From Actinomadura darangshiensis (GTDB taxonomy: Bacteria > Actinomycetota > Actinomycetes > Streptosporangiales > Streptosporangiaceae): a DNA stretch of 64,000 bases. The notes below the pieces were generated by a model. It saw only the letters and a list, made by a program, of their open reading frames with translations. It did no database searches and was not told the DNA's origin. The translations under genes were made by a program, and so were the position numbers. Positions 62,499 through 64,000 of the stretch are shown here, one piece after another; the stretch's first letter is position 1; every line of letters starts with the position of its first letter. The stretch covers positions 1 to 64,000 of the forward strand of contig NZ_SMKY01000009.1 of the NCBI RefSeq assembly GCF_004349235.1, given 5' to 3'.

Positions 62499-64000
62499 AT
62501 GCCAGATCGATTGCGTTTCCTGCGCGGTGTCCGATACCGCAGGAGCGCCGTGACCATAGTCGCGACCGTGGCCGTGCTGACCGGCACGGTTCTCGCGACC
62601 GTCTCCGCCCAGGAGGGCGGCAGCAAGTCGGCGGCGCTCAGCGCGGCAACCGTGCAGCGGGACGGGAAGACCTCCACCCGGGCCGCGGCCTCCTGCTGGG
62701 CCATCAAGCAGCAGTTCCCCTCCAGCGCGGATGGCGTCTACTGGCTGCAGACGCCGAAGCTCATCGCGCCCGACCAGTTCTACTGCGACATGACGACCGA
62801 CGGCGGCGGCTGGGTCCTCGTCGGCCGCGGCCGGCAGGGCTGGAACTTCGCCTTCCCCGGCCAGAACGGCATCTCCGCGGTGCGCGACCACCCGACGGGG
62901 ACCGCCGCGTTCACGCCCGCCGCGCTGCCGGCCGGCACCATCGACGGGCTGCTGAACGGCCACACGACCGACGACCTCCCCGACGGGGTCCGGGTCCGGC
63001 GCGCGACGAACGTCGAGGGCAGCAAGTGGCAGGAGATGCGCTGGAAGTTCAAGAAGTCCGCGCCCTGGTCCTGGTCGTTCGACGCCGATCCGGCCAACCC
63101 GCTGACGTCGGTCTCCTTCGACGGCACCAGCTACAGCGGCGGTGACACCCGGCTCGTCTCCAAGGACAGCGTGCTCCGTCCGACCAACGGGTTCTACACC
63201 TACGAGACCAAGCAGAACAGCTGGCAGCGCGGCTTCGCCTACCGGTCGTACGTGACGGCCGGCAGCAACAGCCCGACCAGCTACCTGTGGCGGTCCGGCG
63301 TCGCGGGCGGCGACACCATCCCGTTCAGCCAGGTGTGGATCCGGCCGAAGCTGACCGACGTGGAGTACCCGGCGATCCCCGACTCCGGCACCCCGGCCTC
63401 CGCCGCGGAGCCGGTGATGGGCAACAAGACCTCCAGCGGGCCGTGGGGCGTCACCGGCGTCGTCAGCGGCGGGACCGGCGAGCGGCACCTCGAGGTGCAG
63501 GGCATGGCCGTGTCCGGCACCACCATGTACGTCGGCGGCGAGTTCAAGAACGTCCAGAAGGGCGCCTCCGGCGAGAAGATCGACCAGCCCTACCTGGCCG
63601 CCTTCGACACCGCGACCGGCGAGTGGAAGTCGTCGTTCCGGCCCAAGCTGAACGGCGGCGTCTGGGACCTGCAGGTCGCGGGCGGCAAGCTCATCGTCGC
63701 GGGCGAGTTCACCAAGGCCAACGACGCCGCGAACACGGCGGGCCTGGCCGCGCTCGACCTGACGACCGGCAAGAACGCGTCCGGATGGACGGCCAGCGTC
63801 TCCGATTCCAGCGGCGGCGCCGCCTGGGCCCGCGCCCTCGACGTGCAGGGCGACTGGCTGTACGTAGGCGGCAACTTCACCCGCATCTGGGGCGGCAACC
63901 CGCTCAGCGCCAAGGTCTCGGTGGGACGCACGGCGCGCATCCGGGTCTCCGACGGCAAGCCCGACGGGACGTGGAAGCCGAACCTCAACGGCTCGGTCAT
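62499..64000 (+). CDS. Secreted fibrinogen-like domain protein with propeller-type repeats, partial
   Basis: An open frame from ATG 62499 (GGGAG upstream) runs past the right edge; 500 residues are visible. A signal sequence with a basic start (about 1-38) is cleaved near VSAQ. A fibrinogen C-terminal-type domain follows: SCWAIKQQFPSSADGVYWL, then FYCDMTTDGGGWVLVGRG near 95, with two cysteines spaced as in the family. From about residue 330 come repeats of the type LDVQGDWLYVGGNFT and GGKLIVAGEFTKAND, as in delta-60 or beta-propeller surface proteins. It is probably a surface adhesin or glycan-binding protein. No catalytic motif is visible. Confidence 0.85.
   Translation, partial: MPDRLRFLRGVRYRRSAVTIVATVAVLTGTVLATVSAQEGGSKSAALSAATVQRDGKTSTRAAASCWAIKQQFPSSADGVYWLQTPKLIAPDQFYCDMTTDGGGWVLVGRGRQGWNFAFPGQNGISAVRDHPTGTAAFTPAALPAGTIDGLLNGHTTDDLPDGVRVRRATNVEGSKWQEMRWKFKKSAPWSWSFDADPANPLTSVSFDGTSYSGGDTRLVSKDSVLRPTNGFYTYETKQNSWQRGFAYRSYVTAGSNSPTSYLWRSGVAGGDTIPFSQVWIRPKLTDVEYPAIPDSGTPASAAEPVMGNKTSSGPWGVTGVVSGGTGERHLEVQGMAVSGTTMYVGGEFKNVQKGASGEKIDQPYLAAFDTATGEWKSSFRPKLNGGVWDLQVAGGKLIVAGEFTKANDAANTAGLAALDLTTGKNASGWTASVSDSSGGAAWARALDVQGDWLYVGGNFTRIWGGNPLSAKVSVGRTARIRVSDGKPDGTWKPNLNGSV

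Overview
The window is chromosomal DNA from a high-GC Gram-positive actinomycete. Codons end almost always in G or C, GTG and TTG starts are common, several genes look leaderless, and the gene order metG-tatD-rpf-rsmA-ispE-ABC-F is typical of Actinomycetota. The closest fit by general character is the Actinomadura/Thermomonosporaceae side of the phylum; that placement is an inference, not a measurement. I see no insertion sequence, phage gene, CRISPR array, rRNA or origin. One tRNA (Gln) is present. The first and last genes run off the window.

Layout. 1-3266: two tandem membrane-anchored paralogues and a GAF/SpoIIE-type phosphatase, downstream of and apparently co-transcribed with ackA and xfp (3277-6707), the phosphoketolase/acetate kinase pair. 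7151-11154: an amidase and a large double-AAA+ protein. 11240-15898: a beta-lactam locus with a LysR regulator, a signal-less beta-lactamase-like protein, a MecA-type penicillin-binding protein and a lipoprotein class A beta-lactamase; the last two share a 17-bp promoter motif. 16006-19402: CorA transporter, LacI regulator, MFS exporter. 19422-29466: protein mannosyltransferase, rsmI, and a group of membrane glycosyltransferases around a GT2 polyprenyl-phosphate sugar synthase. 29523-38576: housekeeping genes metG, tatD, an RpfB-like factor, rsmA, a GH26-like lipoprotein, ispE and an ABC-F ATPase. 38622-45345: a second amidase, then a MarR regulator with patatin and methyltransferase genes that carry three copies of one operator, a VOC protein, a TetR/desaturase operon with a tandem-repeat operator, and an ADP-ribosylglycohydrolase. 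45422-49820: tRNA-Gln, glmU, prs, rplY, pth.

50072-62297 (and probably on to 64000) is the most interesting region. A polyprenyl-phosphate sugar transferase (chain initiation), a Wzz-type chain-length protein with a degenerate kinase domain, a Wzy-like polymerase/ligase and a Wzx-like flippase are interleaved with cysQ, cysD, cysN and a PAPS-type sulfotransferase. Read together, this is a compact locus for making and exporting a sulfated exopolysaccharide, with its own sulfate activation and PAP recycling. It is flanked by a Tat-exported beta-helix protein and a large secreted fibrinogen-domain protein.
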